Notes under the pieces: generated by a model | Database searches by the model: none | What the model saw: the letters and a program-made list of their open reading frames with translations, nothing else | Told to the model about the DNA's origin: nothing | Assembly (NCBI GenBank): GCA_013350335.1 | Contig: CM023539.1 | Span: 30,614,631-30,678,630 of the forward strand | Length of the DNA: 64,000 nucleotides | Direction: 5' to 3' | Source of the DNA: Chimonanthus salicifolius | Lineage: Eukaryota > Streptophyta > Magnoliopsida > Laurales > Calycanthaceae | Part shown: in pieces, positions 33,060-45,730 of the stretch | How the letters are laid out: each line of letters starts with the position of its first letter | How positions within the stretch are numbered: the first letter of the stretch is position 1 | Translations under genes and position numbers: made by a program

Positions 33060-35520
33060 AGCCAAACCCTCGTGCCGACTACGGGCAGTCAGCAACCTTT
33101 GCCTGATCGGCCCCACCTGCTTTGTAGTCTCATTGACCATACTCAGTCCTGACATCATTGTACCACTGATATCCGCCCAACATAGGGGTGATCTGCACGT
33201 CCTGCATACAATGTCTCATACGGTCCCATCTTGATGCCGGATTGATAGTTGTCATTGGAAACGGTCTCAACCAAGTATAAATGACTCTCCCAACTACTAC
33301 CAGAATACAAAACTTATGTTCAGAGTATATCCTCTAAGATCTGAATGGTCCACTCCGACTGTCTAACTTTCTGTGGATGGAACGCTGCATTGAAACACAA
33401 CTGTGCACCCGAATCTCCGATAAGGTTTGCCAAAATTGAAAAACAAACCTCGGATCCTAGTCTGAAACAATCGACATGGGCATCCCATGCAGTCTAACGA
33501 CCTCTGCCGACTATCGCCAACTCAAAGTCTTTAGAGAAAACGTCGCCTTCCTGCCAACTTAGCTAGTCGATCCACTACGACCCATACTGCATGATGCCCT
33601 CGAGGTAATTTCGACAAACCAGCAACCCAAAAATCCATAGTAAGGTGGCCTGACTTCCACTAGGGAAACAAAAGGTTGCAATCTACCAGTGGGTCTCAAG
33701 TGCTTTATCTTGACATGTCGGCAAGTCAAACAGCAAGTCACAAACTCAGTTACTGTCCTCTTCATGCTTCTCCACCAGATTTATTGATGTAGATCATGTC
33801 ATATCTCCGTGCGTCCCGGATGTGCAATAAACTTGGAATGATGTGAGTGTCGTAATACCTCATCGCAACACTGTCCTGACATGGTTACAAACAGTCTGCC
33901 CTGAAAAAAACCAAACCATCATCTCATCTCACAGTCCATCCAAAGGGTCCACTGCCAATGGTCATAGTATCTCTTAATGCGATGCACCTCTCATCCGTCT
34001 GCTGAGCTCTCAAAACTCTATCACAAATCCCTAGTTGGACAACTGTGCTGCAAAACTCTAGATGCTATAACCTCCGATCAGACTCGACGAGGTTCCTCTA
34101 GCCATACGACTCAAGGCGTTTGCAACTAAGTTCGTCTTACCGGGGTGGTAAGACGACACAAAGTCATAGTCACCAAGGTACTCCATCCACCGTCTCTGCA
34201 TCATGTTCAGCTCCTTCCTGAGTGCAATACAACAGTCACTAACCCCAAGTCATAATTAGGATGGTTCGGCCCTTGGGTCTTAAAATGTCTCAAGCCATAA
34301 GCCACCATTCTCCATCCTGCATCAGTAAACAATTCAAACCATTACCTGAAGCATCATAGAAAGCCACATAGTTGTGGCCTCTCTCTGGCACAATCCACAC
34401 TGAAGCGGAAGTCTGACTTTCCTTTAGCCTCTGGGAGATTGTCTCGCAAGATTCGTCCCAAATGAATGGCACATTCTCGTAGGTCAAACTTGTCATGGGT
34501 GCGGCGACCTTGGAGAATCCTTGATAACTGCCGATAGTAACCCGCAAGACCCAAAAAGGCGGCGAACGTCAAACACACTCCGTGGTCGTTCCCAACTCAG
34601 GATAGCCTCAACCTTAGCTGGATCCACGGCCACCCGCCAGCTGACATCATGTGCCCAAGAAACTGAACCTCTGGCACTCAAAATTCACACTGGATGTACT
34701 TCGTACAAAGCTTGTCATCCCTCAAGACATGAAGTATGGTTCTCAAATGCTGCCCACGATCCTTCTTTAATGCTGAAAATATCAAGATGTCGTCGAAGAA
34801 CACCACTACAACTGGCCCAGGCACGGCCTGGAAGTTCTATTAATTAGGTCCATGAATGACGTCGGGGAATTAGTCACCCCAAACGACATTCACCTCAACT
34901 TCAAGGAGTCCAAAAATGAGTGGGGAAAGTAGTCTCCTCAATATCACACTCCCGCACCCTCACCTGACGGTAACCCGAACGAAAATCCATTTTGGTGAAG
35001 CACTCGGATCCTCTCAATTGGTCAAACAGATTACTAATCATTGGCAATTGATATTTGTTCTTCACTGTAATCATGTTCAACTGTCGATAGTCGATGCATA
35101 GTCTCATGGAGTCATCTTTCCTCTTAGCAACCAACGCCGATGTACCCCAAGATGAAGTGCTAAGCCGAATGAAGCCAAAGGTGTCTAACTCCCTGAACGG
35201 TTTCTACAACTCCAAAGTCTCTAACGGTAATCAAAGCAAAAACTCTTAGAGCCATCCCCTTCTTGGTCAACAAGGCCGGTGCGCTACAAGGAGGGCGCTA
35301 GGTCAATTGTAGCCAAGAGGCTCCAACTCCCCGAGCTAATTCCTTAGTTCCAAAACCCTACTGGCACCACTCGATGGTGAGCAGTCGAAACAGGTGCCGC
35401 ACCGGGGGAGCAGATCCGCAACAAACCTTATCTCTTGACGTGGTGGTAATCCAAGAAACTTCCCCAGAAAGACATCCGGAAACCCTCAGACCACATGAGG
35501 CATCTCAACATCTGCCAACC
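33060..35520 (-). pseudogene. pol: Family-C Gypsy pol: RT, RNase H and integrase remnants
   Basis: Minus strand, in order. A linker with GFPDVFLGKFLGLPP (about 35480-35430) comes first. RT follows, with KDDSMRLCIDYRQLN and FTKMDFRSGYRQV (35120-34940) and the catalytic pair in FFDDILIF (about 34801-34778). RNase H has FSKVAAPMTSLTYEN and the catalytic FYDASGNGL (about 34370). The integrase zinc-binding region has HSKF...HPG and TCCLTCRHVK (33850-33690), and core pieces such as VSDxDPRF lie near 33460. Several frameshifts and stops separate them, so no functional enzyme is made. The longest open pieces are 34901-35134, 34290-34547 and 33559-33765. Confidence 0.88.
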
Positions 35521-36557
35521 CGAAATTCTCCTTCAAATCAAGCTAACCACCAAGTTGCACAACTCCTCCATGCTCAGACTGTAAGTTGCAAGCCGTACGA
35601 CAATGCACCCACCGCGAAGAACTGACTCGTCACCCGCCTATAGCAACAATCCTTGGCGACCTGCAGGGAGAATGACCAATCCATCTCCAAAAGACGTCGA
35701 ACTCTGACATCCCCAAGACTTGTAAACCGACCTCCAATGCTAACTGCATTTGTTAAAATGCACGGTCCACAGTTCTGGTCCGTAACCATCGAAAATCAAG
35801 ACAAAAACAGAGGGGGACGCTGGAAATGAGTAATACACCGGTCAAGAGCTAAAAGACACCCATGTGCACTGCCCAAGCACCGAGCTCCTAATTCACTCAT
35901 ACATCAAAATTGAACCGTAACCTGAGTCCCAACAATCAACCTTACCAGTTGAACCTATAAAAATCTCTTAGAAGCCACAACTACCTCTAGCTATAACACT
36001 GGACTCGCGGGAATCCTAGAGTCAAACATACAACCACATGCTCAGCCCCTAGACACTCCCCGCAGTCCTAAGCCCAAAATGGGCCTAACTGGCAACTCAA
36101 TCACACCAAGTCCATTAACCACTCATGGAATTCCATCAGCCATCTACAGAGTTAGCCGGCCGGACTCACTCGGTAGGTGCCCATAGATTTCCAGTGAATC
36201 TACCTCTAATTATGATAGGGAGTATGACCAATCTGACTAAAAACCTAGAGATTCGCATCCTACAATTCCCATGACCATGTCATCGTGCACCACGCACTCA
36301 AACAAGCGTACGACCTTTCCACCGACTAAGGAGAATCAAGCGCTGGTCGACCTTAAATCGAGCGACAAACCACTGCTAGATACGACTCAAGCAAACTAAC
36401 TGAAGGATGGCGCATTAAGCCTACCATACAAACTTAGGGTATCTATGCACCATCCCAGAACCTGGTTCGATCCACCCTATCACACAGGGGATGAACCTAA
36501 TATCTAGTTATCATCACATCTATCTCTGTCCCATGCACAGTCCGAGAGTTGAACCGT
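35521..36557 (-). mobile_element. Family-C gag/protease region, unrecognisable
   Basis: Between the primer site and the pol linker there is about 1 kb of broken sequence. No zinc knuckle and no clear D-T/S-G protease motif was found in any minus-strand frame. Position alone says it should be gag and protease; it is probably partly deleted. Confidence 0.4.
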
Positions 36558-36569
36558 GCTCTAATACCA
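36558..36569 (-). promoter_or_regulatory. Primer-binding site of family C
   Basis: The minus strand reads TGGTATTAGAGC just inside the 5' LTR end, one mismatch from the usual initiator tRNA-Met site. Confidence 0.8.
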
Positions 36570-36571
36570 AC

Positions 36572-39500
36572 TGTAACGCCCCGTCCCGCTATGGACGCGT
36601 TATCTCCGAAACATCTCAAAAGTCGTAAAAGACGGTTATCGGGTCTAATTTTTTATTTTTTTTGAAAATGGGTACTACCTCCCGTTCGCAAATCACAAGC
36701 TCAAAAAGTCAAGGAGCAACAAATGACATTTGACTAATTGAACATAGTTATACAATCATCCGAACAAGCATGTAATAAAAAGCTCATACAAACTAGAGTC
36801 TCCAAGTTTAGAACATGCACAAGAACATAAATGTTTAACTACTATCACTCCTCCCCAGATGCTTATTCAAAGGGCCCACACGGCCCCTCCACGATCGGGT
36901 ACCTGAAAGGTAAGGGGTGAGCTAACTAGCCCAATGAGGATATAATGCTTATCAGAAGTTAGCAATATAAGTGGATAGTAAGCGTGCAAATGCAGAATAT
37001 CATAACAACACGGGTACTTATATGCATGAAATCTAAATACACCCCAAACCAATATCCGCCGACCAAAATCGAGATATCATCTCGATAGCCCACATCGAGT
37101 CCTCCAACAAACTCGGGTCTCCCTATCAGTACTATCGGAAGACTAAGGAATACGCAACTGGCTCACCCACACGAGCCGTGTCAAAAAACCATCTCGACAA
37201 CGTCCGATGATAAAACACACAACTGCCTCAACCACGCGAGCCGTGTCGGAAAACTACCTCGACCACGCCCGATGATAAACACACAACTACCTCAACCATG
37301 CGAGTCGTATCGGAAAACCACCTCGACCACGCCCGATGATAAAACACACAACTGCCTCAACCACGCGAGCCGTATCAGAAAACCACCTCGACCACGCCCG
37401 GGGAAGCCAATCTCTAGGGCAGGCACCTCAACCGCCGGAACGCAACGGGGAGACCCGTATCCCCTATGGGGGTCTCAACCGCCGGAGCATAACGGAGAAG
37501 TCCTCCCAACAACCAACATCATCACGTCATCATAAACATATACGCATAAAAGGTCCTCCATCTCAATATCCAACGGTACATTGTCCATTGTGGGTTACCT
37601 CTCATACATGTACATGACTTCTTAATCATTTATAAGAACATAAGCGTGTGTAACAATATATGCACATAGTAAGATCTCAAACATAAACCCCATATTTACC
37701 ATGGTCTCATTCACATATTATGAGTAGGCACTCAACAAAAATTCATTCGCATGTTATGGATAGACACATAACTCGTCGTCATTAAGTCTCAAGCATTATG
37801 TTTGACATCCAGTACATAACTCATTCTCATCATAAATTCGTTCAATTGTGATAATTAGATAAACGACATAAACGGTTACAACAATATAAGCATGTTCTAA
37901 CATAACAAACCAAAATCAATATCATGCGAGTCAAAAGCACGTAACAAGTTGCTTAAAGACACCCCTCTATGTTCGACATGATTGCATTTGCATCTTATAA
38001 ATAAACACTCAAGGTATCATCAACATCTTCCAAGTGTCATATTCGATATCAATTTATCCAATTAAAGTTTCTCACAATAGTGTATAGTGGACAAGAGTGC
38101 ACTCGAATAGACCCCTCTCCACATAATCATTCTCAACGGTTCACCCTTATCGAGTGGCTTAAATACATAAAGGGTTCCATTCGAATCACTCCATGTCCGA
38201 AAGTACATATTTGATATATGCAATACATGCTAAACACTGTGATAAGTCCCCTCACCTGTGTGTGTCTTTGAAATCTAATTCAAGAAAACGAGTCTGGGGT
38301 TGAAGGGGCTCAGTCTGTTGAAACGAGAACATAAGGATAAGTAATCGGGTAAAACGGATCAAACTAAGTCTGGACTACAAACAGGTCCGAAAGTGAGTCG
38401 GGTCCAAACCAGACTGAAATGGGCCCGAAACTGAAAACCGGGTCCAAACTTGGGCCGAGCTCAAAACTGAGCCCAAAACTGGAGATTGGATTTGAAATTG
38501 GGTCGGGCCCGAAACTGGGCTGAAACGGGTCGGGCCTGAAAACGGGTCTGGCCGAAGGTGGGCCAGGCCGAACTGGCTGAATTGGGTCTGGGCTAGACCA
38601 GATCTAGCGAACTGGGCCAGATCCGCGAGCCGGGCTAGACCTGGACTGCCAACCCCACAACCGAACCCACCCGAATCAACTCAGTGACTCAACTGGGTTG
38701 GCTCGGGACTCATTAAGAAATCAGGAAAGAGAAGGAAAAGAGAGGAAAAAAAAGGAAAATAGGGGAAAATGAGAGAAATGAAGGAAAAGAAGGGGAGGGT
38801 TGAGATTACCAGGTCCGGCCGAAAGGAGGGGCGGCGAATCTGAACTCCGACGACGGTGGGAAGGATGGGATTCGACAGTGAAACCGCCCGAACGAGATGG
38901 GAGTCGGAGGAGGAGGGAAGAGCATCGGTAGAAATGGGAGAGGGGAGTGGCCGAGAGAAGGAGAGAGGGAGGGAGAGCGGCGACGGCGGCGGCTTGAGGG
39001 AGGGGAAAGAGAGAGCTTTAGGGTTAGGGTTAGGAAGAGAGGAAAGGGGAAAAGGAAGAGAGAAATGGGGGAGAGAGAGGAGCAGTAGTGGCGGCATTGT
39101 AGCATAGCTATAGTGCTGCCGAAAGAAGGTTATAACGGGCGGTAGGTTTAGGGTTTTGAAAAATCTTTTTATTTCATTTTATTTAAGAACCCACAAAACC
39201 TTGAATTATTTTATCATTTTTTTTTAAACCATTTAGCTCAAGCTGTAATATTATATAAAAATATTAATAGTAATTATTTTATTCTCATTGACTTACTATT
39301 TTATTTTAAACTTTTAAAAAAAAAGTCTCGAATTGCATGAAAATAGAGTTTCAAAACTCGCACTATTTTAAAAGAAAATGATTTCAAAACCTGAGAAAAT
39401 CAAATGTCGAACATCAAGAGAGAAAGACGTGTGATTTTTCAAGCATTTTTCATGACAGATTATACAATAATTCAAAATTACTGGAATACCCTTCGAGTTC

Positions 39501-39636
39501 CCGAACTCGAAACCAAGCAAACTAGGGCCCACCACGAAGCCCACACCCTCCTCACTGCTACCACGATCCCGAAACAACTCAGAGATCTGAAAATCTCAAA
39601 AAAAAAAATCGAACAAACTCGGAACGGGTCATTACA
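36572..39636 (-). mobile_element. 5' LTR of family C
   Basis: Near-identical partner of 29767-32836, about 3.07 kb. Tandem repeats lie at about 37169-37408 and a telomere-like block at 39018-39034. A CT-rich, Pro/Ser-coding frame on the minus strand (38681-39097) matches the one at 31898-32320. This similarity follows from LTR identity and is not evidence of a protein. Confidence 0.88.
37169..37408. repeat. Four 64-65-bp tandem repeats, second LTR copy
   Basis: GAG(C/T)CGT words at 37173, 37238, 37302 and 37367, the same period and copy number as in the partner LTR. Confidence 0.85.
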
Positions 39637-40004
39637 AAACCGAAGTGTTTAGGCCTCTAGAAAGAGAGAACCATAAAGGGGAAGAATATGATGAAGCCAA
39701 TTGACATGGGGAGAATGTCTATGCTTGCTTGGAGTTTGGGAATTCAAACTCAAGAAAGTTCTTTGATCTATGTTTTGGACTAACTCGTCTAATGATTTCT
39801 CTAGTGTTGCTCTCTCGTGTGCTTGAACAGGGATTTATGATTTGAAGCAAGCTGAACAAGAATATGTGAAAACCATAATATTTTTTTTTTATTTGAATAT
39901 GTACATGTAATGTAATATTTTGTATTCAAATGTGTTGTAATAAGGGTGGGCTTGTAATTTGGTTAGCCTCTAGGTTTTGTCATGAAATTGTCAAAGGGGG
40001 AGAT
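39637..40004 (+). mobile_element. Family-A 3' internal end and polypurine tract
   Basis: Continuation of family A after the family-C insertion. It has the same GAAGCAAGCTGAACAAGAAT and GTGTTGTAATAAGGGTGG text as 110-240 and ends AAAGGGGGAGAT before the LTR. Confidence 0.8.
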
Positions 40005-41155
40005 TGTTAGTGCCCCGGCTTTGCCGAGTCCCTGTTTATCAATTCCATGACTCGAGAAGAAGCACTTGCTAAGAAGTTGAATGAAGATCATGCTCCACCA
40101 AGTTCAAAGATCATCAGAATGGCAATCACAAAAACATATAATTGGCCATAGATGACCTTAGGTGGTACCCACATCTGAGAGAAGACTATTCCTAGGCTTA
40201 GTTGAACAAATGGTAAAACCATTAAAAATCCTAGAGATAAAGCTGGACAGTGAACTACAAACGAACCTGGAAATATGAATTAAGTTCACTGCCAGCTTGA
40301 CCAGTCGATCTCACAGACCGCTCAGTGGAGACAAGATAGACCCATCGTGGTCACAGACTGGTCGACCAGTTTGACAGAAGTTCCTGATCATTGAACTGTC
40401 ATTCTGGATATGCTTCTGACCGAGAGTCTCGTACGCACCAACCCCTCTATGATAAACTTAAACGACCCCTCGTGGTCAACGACTCATCGGTGAAAGACTT
40501 ATGAGTTCTAGATTGTGAACTCAAATGGGCTCTCGATAAAACAAACATCTCGGTATTTCAAGACCGATCGAGAGTAACAGGACCGACCCCTTGGTATAGG
40601 GTGACATGTCGATCTAGGTAACAGGTTTCTAGAGTAGAAACTACTGTCAGCATGCTTTTGCTCCAGACCGAGCCACTCGTATGGACCGTCACCATGACTG
40701 TCGACCCATTGGCGACACCGACATGTCGACCAGGAAGTAATTATGCCGTTGGGAGTGCATTTAATGCACAGCGGTCGGGTGGTTGAACGGTAATAAATAT
40801 GAACACCGACACATCGGTACCACCAACCTGTCGACCCTGAACAGTCAGAAAGACCGTTATGACTCCTCTATAAATATGAGTGTTGGGTGATCGTTTTACT
40901 ATCTTCCTTGAGCTGAGAAGAGTCATATACTCTAAGGAACGATCAACATTCTTGTGAGAAGAATCATAAACAACCAATCTATTGATTGTGTTTGAAAGTG
41001 AGAAAGAGAGGAGGAAAGAAAGGTCATAAATAACCAATCTACTGATTGACCTAGTTTATGAGAAAGTCATAAACTAGGAAACCTGAAACCAATTTCGTTG
41101 TCACCCTGAATTGTGATTGCTTTACGACGGCTACAAAGAGGAGCATTTGCAGTCA
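40005..41155 (+). mobile_element. 3' LTR of family A, truncated
   Basis: Starts TGTTAGTGCCCCGG. It contains the motif cluster (about 40310-40850), the TATA box TATAAATA (40869-40876) and diverged 60-bp repeats (40950-41060). It stops at GAGGAGCATTTGCAGTCA near 41155, missing the roughly 500 bp of 3' end present at 25110-25636. Confidence 0.75.
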
Positions 41156-41498
41156 ATTGTATTTTTTGATAATGGGAAATATGTTTATTATGTCTATTTT
41201 CATGCAAATGATGTCTTGTTGATTTTAGTACCGTCTGTGATACTAAAAATCTAAGCATGTGTAAATTACTATGTTTTCATTCGTAACTCTCATTGAATGA
41301 GTGTAAATATTTGCTTGTGAAATATGTATTTGTATATGGGAACATGTACATGTTTGAGTCCACGTGAGATAGCACGTGTGACATTTTCTATAATGGGCTT
41401 TTGGTAAATTTGAAGATCCAACCCAATTATGATGGTAGATTATAAAAAAAAATTATTATTATAGCGTTCCGGGCTCAACATCGGGTCGGGGCGTTACA
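41156..41498 (+). mobile_element. Right part of family-B 5' LTR
   Basis: Ends GGGTCGGGGCGTTACA directly before a primer site. It shares GTGTGACATTTT and GGGCTTTTGGTAAA-like text with 45800-45840 and 61430-61445, the 3' ends of other family-B LTRs. It is separated from its left part (22169-23960) by the family-A insertion. Confidence 0.65.
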
Positions 41499-41501
41499 AC
41501 T

Positions 41502-41513
41502 TGGTATCAGAGC
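41502..41513 (+). promoter_or_regulatory. Primer-binding site of family B
   Basis: Exact TGGTATCAGAGC three bases after the LTR end. Confidence 0.9.
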
Positions 41514-44180
41514 ATGGTTCAAATCTCGGACTGTGCGTATGGGAGTTAGTAGATTGATGGATTGAGTTTGGATTCATTCCCTTGATTTTGGAAGTAGGGA
41601 ATGTAGAAACCGGGGTCAATGTGAGGCTGAGCGTCTTTGTTTGTCTAAGATGTGTGAATTTATTATCAAGATGATACTTAGAATTCAGTGTTTTAGTGAT
41701 AACTTTTTTATCATTAAGGAGAGAAGATGAGTTGAATTGATAGCAAATCCTCTCGACTTGGGTAATTGGGTGTAATTTCAGTATAAAGTAGATATGCTAA
41801 ATCAAGTTTTTGAAAGTGATGATCTCTGATGGAATATAGGTCAAGGGCTTGAGATTGATAAAATCTAAAAAGGGTCAGTGAAACAATATGGGTTTTCTAG
41901 AGTAAATGACTTCCAATATTATTGGGTTAGTAGTATGAACCTTTATTGTAATGTACTTGTGATGTTTGACTACTTCTATAGATAGGTCAAAAAATACTTA
42001 AGTAACAAGTCACTTGTTCAGGATGGAAATGACCAAGAATGTATGAATTAGGTGATATAAAGCATCTACAATCCTATGAAGCACATTTGATTTACTGGAG
42101 AGGATTGGTTTGGGTAGAAGAGGTAATACTTATATGTATATATACAATAGTGTGACTGTGTGTATATGTCTAATTATATGTGTATAATTGTTTTAAATTT
42201 GGATGTAGAGGATTATAAGCTTCTAATGATGTGTTGATTGATAAGCATATTTGCTTATCATATTGCATGACTTTTATTGTTTGGTTTGATAAACTCTTAT
42301 GTGATTAGTGTATGATAATTCCAAGTATGATTAACAGGAAAGTCAGAATATGAGGTAATTAATCAAGTTTCAGTGGTAGGAGCTGTGGATATTACCAACA
42401 GGAAGTTGGAAAAGCCTCCACAACAAAAATGCTCAGAAACAACCCCAACCCAACCAAAAAAAAAATTAGCAAAAGATTCATTTTCCGAGAAATGACAGTT
42501 TCCAACTATACAGACAAGTAATGCAGGATCTAAGCAGTTGATATATTACTAGTGTCACCAACCCAGTCACACTGTGAAACAATGTTCACAACCCAAAATC
42601 CCAAAGCTACACAAAAGGGTGTGTTACAACTGTCAGCAAAGGGGACATTTCATCACAGACTGTCCTAACAAGAGGAACAATAGGGTAGTACCCTTGTCTG
42701 ACACAAAGCCTACACAATCATGTGCGCAGTCTACCTTTGGTAGAATTTTTCAACAATCCTCCAAGAAACAGTGACTCCTGGAAGTGTGCCACAAAGGACT
42801 GAACAAGTTGGGGGACAAGGACGTCCTCAGACCACTCAAAAGAGAGTCTATATGATTGGCACTTAGGTAGAAGAACTGATGGACAATGCAGTAATGGAAG
42901 GTACAATATCTCTCTTTAGTTATGTGGCTCAAGCATCTTTTGATACAAGTGTTATTCATCTCTAAGTCATGCAATGACAAGTTAGAAATGCAATCAATAG
43001 TGACAAGTAGACCTCTAATGGTAATCTCACTCTTAAAAAGAAAGAGTAGGGGTGGGATAGAAATGCAAATCGTGCATTATGCAAACTGATTTTGATATAT
43101 GATTTTCTAGTGTTAGAAATTATATACTGATGGATAAATCCCTAACTGACAAGAAGGGGAAGTCATACTTCTAGTATCTCTCCTAGTTAGGATGAATATT
43201 ATAGTTGTTGACATTATTCTAAGAAAAGGGTGAGTGTTTACCCAATATACGAGTCCAGATCGATAGTATATGGAAGTGATAAGCTATTGAGAAGCTTAAG
43301 TAATAACAAAGCCTTAAAACTTTGACCTAGTTACGCATCGGCATAGTACATAGACTAATATTAGGTAAGGAGACTTAAGGTGTAAATGTGATGTGGTGAT
43401 CACCTCTATGCCAAGAAAAGCTTAGTGCAATCACCTATTACTTGGGAAGTTATTCATCTCTATAATATACTATGAGATGATACTAGTAGGAATTGACCTA
43501 CAGAAATAATTCTCCTTGATTGTGTGTTGGAGGTATGGCTACCTCAAAGGAGAAATGTGTGTTATTTTACACTGCTTCGACATTATAAACCATGTGGGTG
43601 ATTTTGGAAATTAAGTTAGTCATTTGTAAAAGATAGATTTGTTTATGAGATGCCAACTGTTGTGTTCCATGGGATAAGCCCCAATGTGAAGGCCAGATGA
43701 GTTAGTCCACATTGGGTTATCTATGTAAAATTTTTGTGATTTGCAGATGACATCGTCTAATAGACTACCAATGAAGGTATCAATGGCTAGTGAAAATTTC
43801 ACATAAGAAAATTGACTAAGAAGGTGAAACTCAAAAGCCTATTTATCTAGAGGAACAAGTGTAGATTGGGGGTGCTGGTGAGTGCCAGATGGGTTACACA
43901 CTGACAAGCTACTACACTATTCCAAGGAAAAGAGTCTTGAAAGGAACTGAGATCGCTGAAGATCTGCATTTTGAGGAGGTACTGTGAAAATACAAATTTT
44001 TGGAATCAAGTATTTTAAGAAAAATATGCACCTGTGATTCAAGTGCGGTGACATCATCGTGGAGTTCAGAACCCCACATAAATCGGAGATGCAAAAGACT
44101 ATGTCCTAATCTTCTCGCAGGTGAAAGGTACGAGTTTTATTTTAAATTTCGGGACGAAATTTCTTTAATGGGTGGTAGGA
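41514..44180 (+). pseudogene. Family-B gag and protease remnant, pol deleted
   Basis: Only about 2.7 kb lies between primer site and polypurine tract. A CCHC knuckle, CYNCQQRGHFITDC (about 42619-42660), marks the end of gag. About 200 bases later a protease-like segment reads QKRVYMIG then GTISLFSYVAQASFDTS (42840-42950), broken by stops. The active-site triplet DTG/DSG reads DTS. No RT, RNase H or integrase is recognisable from 43000 to 43900. The end has CGGGACGAAATTTC (44149-44162) and the tract TTTAATGGGTGGTAGGA, typical of chromovirus-type Gypsy elements. Placement in that clade is inference. Confidence 0.7.
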
Positions 44181-45139
44181 TGTAATACCCTGACCCAAAA
44201 TTAGAAGTAATTGTGTTATTTATGTTAATTAATTGTGTTTTGATCTGTTAATCATGAAAGTTACGGATTGGACTTTTTGAAAAATCCATGATCAGCCCAA
44301 TCATAGCTCGGTAGCTCACAGATCGAACTCATTTAAGCTGGAAGGGCAAAATGGTAATTTATCATAAAGATTATTATTTAAGATATTTAATTGTTGATTA
44401 TTATTAAAATATGTTTTTTTTGAAATAATTGGGTTGTTAAAGTTATGCTTTGGTAGTAATTTTAAATGATGAATTCATAAGACCTTTTAATCTACGCTTT
44501 TGGTTTGCAAAAATACTTATATTTGTGACTCGAAGAGGTCCCTATTTATAAAAAAAATTAATTTTAATTAATTATAGAAGTCAGAAAATTTCAAGAAAAT
44601 ACCATATGTTTAATCGATGTTTTAACTAATCATTTTGTGTTGTTAGAATTTCAAAATTTAAATTTTAAACTAATTTGAATAAAATTGTAAATTTATAACA
44701 ATTTGCCTAATTGAGATTTTTGTGAAAATAAATTAATTTTCAAGTGTATGCTTTACCAAATTTTTACAGTGGTTATAACTTTTAAAACCATATCATTTAG
44801 ACTGGTGGGATTAATTTAATTAAACTATTTATTGTCAACATATTGAAGATAAGGTTAAAAGGATTAAAATATAATAAAATATATAAAAATATCCATCTTT
44901 ACATGAAATTTAGTGGAAACCATGATTTTTCATGTGTTTGGATGATTTCACCTTCAAAATCAGAGTTTTTTCTTAGTTGTTTTATGTCTAATTGATCTCT
45001 AAAATATTGTAGATTCATAGACAAATTTATTGGACTGGTTAGATTTGGAAATCGAATTCAAGAACCCCTCTGTTTTTGGATTTGTATTTGACCCTACCTA
45101 TCCCGTCACAGTATTTTTTGCAAGTGGCTGGCTGAAGCT

Positions 45140-45490
45140 GAAAGGTCTCAGAACGTGACTCAGAAGTGCCGAGGTTCCTGTAGCAGTGTTGAAGCCAAGT
45201 TCAGAGGTCACTGTAGCAGTGTTGAAGCTCTCGGAACCTGACTTTAAGGTTCTGAAGTCATTGTAGTAGGTTTTGAGGCTCGGAAGTTCCGAAGGCACTG
45301 TATCAAGTTCCGAAGGCATGTTCCGAAGCAGATTTGGGACATTCTAAGACTGTAGCTTCGGATGTTCCGAAGCCATAGTATCATGTTCCGAAGCTAGGTT
45401 CCAAAGCAAGTTCAGAAGGTTTTGTTAAACCCAATATTTAAGCAGTGGCTCGGAAGTTTCGAAGTCACAGTACCACGTTCCGAAGAATGT
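45140..45490 (+). repeat. TTCCGAAG motif cluster, 3' LTR of family B
   Basis: Same kind of cluster as 23490-23850, with GAAGTTCCGAAGGCA, TGTTCCGAAGC and CACTGTAGCAGTGTTGAAG words in changed number and order. Confidence 0.65.
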
Positions 45491-45637
45491 TTCGATAAAC
45501 CCAAAACTGATTTTTCTTAAGATGTGTTTTGATTATTAAAGTTAAGATTTTTATGTTAAATCTTCATCTTAATATTTGGTGTGATATTCCCTATACTAGA
45601 TTCTTAATTAAAAATGATACTAATCCTTGTTTATATT

Positions 45638-45640
<3 letters not shown>

Positions 45641-45705
<65 letters not shown>

Positions 45706-45730
45706 TATATGTACATATGTACATATATAT
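45641..45730. repeat. (AT)30 microsatellite with GTACATAT tail
   Basis: An uninterrupted AT dinucleotide run at 45641-45700, then GTACATAT repeats to about 45730. It is absent from the partner LTR. The 67-codon frame across it is an artefact. Confidence 0.9.

Larger units (their letters stand above)
29767..39636 (-). mobile_element. Family-C Gypsy element, reverse orientation, long LTRs
   Basis: Complete LTR-internal-LTR structure on the minus strand: 5' LTR 36572-39636, primer site 36558-36569, degraded coding region, polypurine tract (minus-strand AAAGGGGGAAG, about 32840-32856) and 3' LTR 29767-32836. The LTRs are about 3.07 kb and differ by about five bases in the first hundred, so this is the youngest insertion of the nest. 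Flanks AAACA (29762-29766) and AAACC (39637-39641) match at four of five bases. The domain order RT, RNase H, integrase marks it as Gypsy. The internal region (3.7 kb) is short for the class, and I find no gag zinc knuckle. Confidence 0.88.
23961..41155 (+). mobile_element. Family-A Copia-like element (SIRE/Maximus-type gag, no pol), split by a reverse Gypsy
   Basis: The 5' LTR is 23961-25636, the primer site 25639-25650, the gag remnant 25704-27595, the spacer and second ORF 27600-29021, and the 3' internal region 29022-29766 plus 39637-40004. The polypurine tract (about 39993-40004) is followed by the 3' LTR 40005-41155. The family-C Gypsy element at 29767-39636 interrupts it. About 4.5 kb of its own internal sequence contains no protease, integrase, RT or RNase H motif. 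The 3' LTR is truncated before its usual end. An exact target duplication was not recovered: TATTT on the left, ATTGTATTT on the right. Confidence 0.75.

Noticed and set aside
36545..36572. tRNA gene suggested by tRNA-complementary words
   Set aside because: The GCTCTAATACCA text here, and similar text at 5932, 12690, 13870, 15055 and 62626, is a primer-binding site next to an LTR end. No cloverleaf surrounds it.
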